A DNA stretch of 64,000 nt from Tenacibaculum larymnensis (GTDB lineage Bacteria; Bacteroidota; Bacteroidia; Flavobacteriales; Flavobacteriaceae), in contig NZ_JAIWJY010000001.1 of NCBI RefSeq assembly GCF_028829235.1, forward strand, positions 186,001 to 250,000, given 5' to 3'. Positions 61,915-64,000 of the stretch are shown one piece after another (within the stretch, counting starts at the first letter, position 1; every line of letters starts with the position of its first letter). The notes below the pieces were generated by a model that was not told where the DNA came from, did not search any database, and saw only the letters and a program-made list of their open reading frames with translations. The position numbers and the translations under genes were made by a program.

Positions 61915-62817
61915 ATGACTATTTTTATTCTTTCTGTTAGTGACCAAATTTATTCAACACAAAGAATATACAAAGAAGCTCGTCGTCGTGGACATAAAGT
62001 TGAAATTATAAACCATTTAAAATGTTCTATAAAACTTGGTGATGGTAAGCCTGCTATTATATATAAAGGCAAAAATATTATTGATATTCCTGATATAATT
62101 ATTCCTCGAATAGGTGTTTCTGCTATGAAACACGGGGCTACCGTTGTAAAAGAATTTGAAATGAACGGAGTATATAGTACTGCTAGTTATATAGGTATTG
62201 TTGATGCACAGAACAAAGCTCGTACTTTACAAATAATGAGTAGAAATGGACTTCCTATTCCTCAGACTGTTTTTTCTGTTGACGCTGAAAATATTGGTGA
62301 GCAAATAGATTTATTAGGTGGCTCTCCTGTAATTATTAAATTACAAGAAGGAACACATGGCTCAGGTGTAATTTTGGCTGAAAGTAAAAAATCTGCCATG
62401 TCTATCATAGATACCATGCACGGAACTAATACCAGTATTTTACTTCAAGAGTTTATAAAAGAAAGTAACAGTGAAGATATTCGTGCTTTTGTTGTAAATG
62501 GTAAAGTAGTCTCTTCTATGAAACGTAAAGGATTGAAGGAAGATTTTCGTTCTAATATTCATAAAGGTGGAAGTGGACACAAGGTTACTTTAACTGCTGA
62601 AGAAGAAGAAATAGCTATTAAAGCGGCTCAATACTTAGAACTTCCTATTGCAGGCGTTGATATGATACGATCAAAAAGAGGTCCCTTATTAATTGAAGTT
62701 AACTCGACTCCTGGATTACAAGGAATTGAAGCTTACACTAAGGATAATATTGCTAAGGCTATTATTAAATTTTTAGAAGAAAAATGTTCGAACAAAATTT
62801 TAAAAACGGAATCATAG
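61915..62817 (+). CDS. rimK: RimK-family alpha-L-glutamate ligase
   Basis: A 300-residue ATP-grasp ligase. It has the RimK N-terminus (SVSDQIYSTQRIYKEARRRGH), PRIGVSAMKHGATVVKEFE, KARTLQIMSRNGLPIPQTV, the ATP-grasp core PVIIKLQEGTHGSGVIL, DIRAFVVNGKVVSSMKRKG and the metal site LIEVNSTPGLQGIE. RimK adds glutamate to ribosomal protein S6, and relatives add amino acids to F420 or other acceptors. It overlaps the following aspartoacylase-like gene by 34 nt, so the pair is translated together. The acceptor in this organism is not known. Confidence 0.93.
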   Translation: MTIFILSVSDQIYSTQRIYKEARRRGHKVEIINHLKCSIKLGDGKPAIIYKGKNIIDIPDIIIPRIGVSAMKHGATVVKEFEMNGVYSTASYIGIVDAQNKARTLQIMSRNGLPIPQTVFSVDAENIGEQIDLLGGSPVIIKLQEGTHGSGVILAESKKSAMSIIDTMHGTNTSILLQEFIKESNSEDIRAFVVNGKVVSSMKRKGLKEDFRSNIHKGGSGHKVTLTAEEEEIAIKAAQYLELPIAGVDMIRSKRGPLLIEVNSTPGLQGIEAYTKDNIAKAIIKFLEEKCSNKILKTES

Positions 62818-63749
62818 AAATTCGTGGACAAAAAATTGGTTTAGGTGAATCTAAATTAATTAAAATTCCTATTGATAGATTGCCTACAGGAACTCTAATA
62901 GAAATTCCTGTGTATATTTTTAATGGTGACCAATTAGGACCAACCATTCTACTACAAGGTGGTTTACATGGTGACGAAGTAAATAGTGTTGAATTGGTGC
63001 GTAGAATGTTAATTGATAAATCGTACAAAATTCATCGTGGCTGTGTTATTGTAGTTCCATTATTGAACATTTTTGGTTTTTTAAACATGTCTCGCGATAT
63101 GCATGGCAAAGATGTAAATAGAAGTTTTCCAGGTTCAAAAACCGGTTCTTTGGCAAGCAGAATGGCATATTACTTAATGAAAGAAATTACAAATAATGTA
63201 GATTTTGCTATTGATTTCCATACAGGAGGAGAACAACGAAACAACTTTCCGCAAATACGATATACTCCTGAAGATGATAGAGCTCTTCAGCTAGCCAATA
63301 TTTTTAATGCTCCTTTTATGTTTGGTTCTAAACTTATTCCAAAATCTTTTAGAAATCAATGCTATAAAAACAATATTCCTGTAATTGTATATGAAGGAGG
63401 GGAATCATTAAGACTAGAAGAAAAAGCTATTCAACAAGGTATTAATGGAACTCTTCGTATTTTAAAACATTTTAAAATGGTAAAAGAAAGTATAGAAACA
63501 CCTAAAAAACCAACTTCAATACACATTAATAAACACAAATGGGTTAGAGCTAAAGTTGCGGGCTTATTTACTCCTATTGTTCACAATGGAGAAAAAGTAA
63601 AAAAAGGACAGATTTTAGGACATATTATGGATACCTATGGAGAAACAAATTTTTCAGTAAAATCTCCTTATGAAGGTTATATTATTGCTAAAAACAACTT
63701 CCCTATTATTAATATGGGAGACGCTTTATTTCATTTAGGAAAAATATAA
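62784..63749 (+). CDS. Succinylglutamate desuccinylase/aspartoacylase family protein
   Basis: A 321-residue M14-like zinc hydrolase. Zinc ligands appear in LQGGLHGDEVNS (His and Glu), and a further metal or substrate site in AIDFHTGG; KDVNRSFPG contains the substrate-binding Asn-Arg pair. The C-terminal 80 residues form a small beta domain (VKSPYEGYIIAK). Family members remove acyl groups from N-acyl amino acids. The 34-nt overlap with rimK, and the recurrence of this pair in other marine bacteria, suggest that it acts on the same substrate as the ligase, perhaps as an amide hydrolase. Confidence 0.9.
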   Translation: MFEQNFKNGIIEIRGQKIGLGESKLIKIPIDRLPTGTLIEIPVYIFNGDQLGPTILLQGGLHGDEVNSVELVRRMLIDKSYKIHRGCVIVVPLLNIFGFLNMSRDMHGKDVNRSFPGSKTGSLASRMAYYLMKEITNNVDFAIDFHTGGEQRNNFPQIRYTPEDDRALQLANIFNAPFMFGSKLIPKSFRNQCYKNNIPVIVYEGGESLRLEEKAIQQGINGTLRILKHFKMVKESIETPKKPTSIHINKHKWVRAKVAGLFTPIVHNGEKVKKGQILGHIMDTYGETNFSVKSPYEGYIIAKNNFPIINMGDALFHLGKI

Positions 63750-63825
63750 CAATCTGATTTTATTTGTTTTATCCGTTAATTTTCACTTACTTTAATTCCA
63801 ATTAACTAATCAAAAATTATAAATT

Positions 63826-64000
63826 ATGGAATTTCTTATTAGCTTATTAAGTGGAGCAGTAGGTGGTAATCTTGCTGGTGCATTGTTAAAAAAGTTTTCT
63901 TTAGGTACCCTTTGGAACTCTGTTGTAGGGATTTTAGGTGGGGGGCTAGGAGCTCAATTACTAGGAATGTTAAATATTGATATTTCTGGTATTATCGGTA
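63826..64000 (+). CDS. Glycine-rich membrane protein, 5' part
   Basis: An open frame from the ATG at 63826 to the window edge (58 codons) reads MEFLISLLSGAVGGNLAG, then VVGILGGGLGAQLLGML. The repeated GxxxG-rich hydrophobic stretches suggest two or more packed membrane helices, in the style of small glycine-rich stress membrane proteins. It is cut by the window, so no function is assigned. Confidence 0.65.
   Translation, partial: MEFLISLLSGAVGGNLAGALLKKFSLGTLWNSVVGILGGGLGAQLLGMLNIDISGIIG

Noticed and set aside
1..64000. CRISPR arrays, insertion sequences, prophage, integrons or a defence island
   Set aside because: No regularly spaced repeats, transposase or integrase motifs, phage structural genes or known defence domains were seen anywhere in the window.

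Overview
The window is AT-rich chromosomal DNA from a member of the Bacteroidota, family Flavobacteriaceae. A marine Tenacibaculum or Polaribacter relative seems most likely, although the genus is inferred from gene content and composition only. Supporting signs are a type IX secretion/gliding gene set (SprE/PorW, GldH, a secreted protein with a type IX C-terminal sorting domain), TAnnTTTG-type -7 promoter boxes, an ATP synthase cluster without beta and epsilon genes, and families largely confined to Bacteroidota (DUF4837, DUF5687, DUF6168, RicT with a basic tail). Almost all of it is vertically inherited core genome. I see no insertion sequence, prophage, CRISPR array, integron or defence island.

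Layout. 1-4970: 3' end of a methyltransferase gene, two tandem paralogous coiled-coil membrane proteins, and a large DUF3857/transglutaminase/DUF2569 membrane protein. 5062-12638: glycyl-tRNA synthetase, a small membrane protein, a TonB-dependent receptor paired with a GDSL lipoprotein, and ribF. 12731-19228: an XRE regulator with a perfect palindrome upstream, serS, an unannotated 47-codon gene behind a sigma-54-like promoter, a TPR protein, DUF4286, rsmA and mgtE. 19225-23559: LysE-type exporter, a PaaE-like ferredoxin reductase, and the divergent pair rsmI/dxs. 23609-28582: a type IX-secreted metallophosphoesterase, a multipass membrane protein and a metzincin-like lipoprotein, bounded by two copies of the same terminator.

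28669-37076 is one minus-strand block running sprE, bactofilin, atpZ, DUF6168, atpB-E-F-H-A-G, with overlapping genes in its first part. 37171-49042 holds an ABC exporter pair, DUF1761, an operon xth/lytic transglycosylase/DUF4837, a two-subunit CoA transferase, and the coupled ricT-gldH-PBP1A operon. 49272-55980 holds glnS, an M1 aminopeptidase lipoprotein with a small membrane protein, and a subtilisin-like lipoprotein with an MBL-fold hydrolase. 56037-57814 is a decaying stretch: a relic of a second subtilase C-terminus and a TPR/AraC-type regulator whose DNA-binding domain is put out of frame by one base. Then follow tRNA-Cys, folB, a zinc-ribbon protein, a large BNR-repeat secreted protein, a RimK ligase/aspartoacylase-like pair, and the start of a glycine-rich membrane protein cut by the window edge.

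The genes mainly serve translation (three aminoacyl-tRNA synthetases, two rRNA methyltransferases, tRNA-Cys), energy and envelope work (ATP synthase, PBP1A, lytic transglycosylase, type IX secretion and gliding lipoproteins), and extracellular hydrolysis. The observations most worth a second look are a recurrent spacing in which the -7 box ends exactly 4 nt before the start codon (rsmI, dxs, glyQS, folB and probably the LysE gene), which suggests leaderless mRNAs; the sigma-54-like small gene; the frameshifted regulator next to the subtilase relic; and terminators built over stop codons. I did not find a clearly new multi-gene system.
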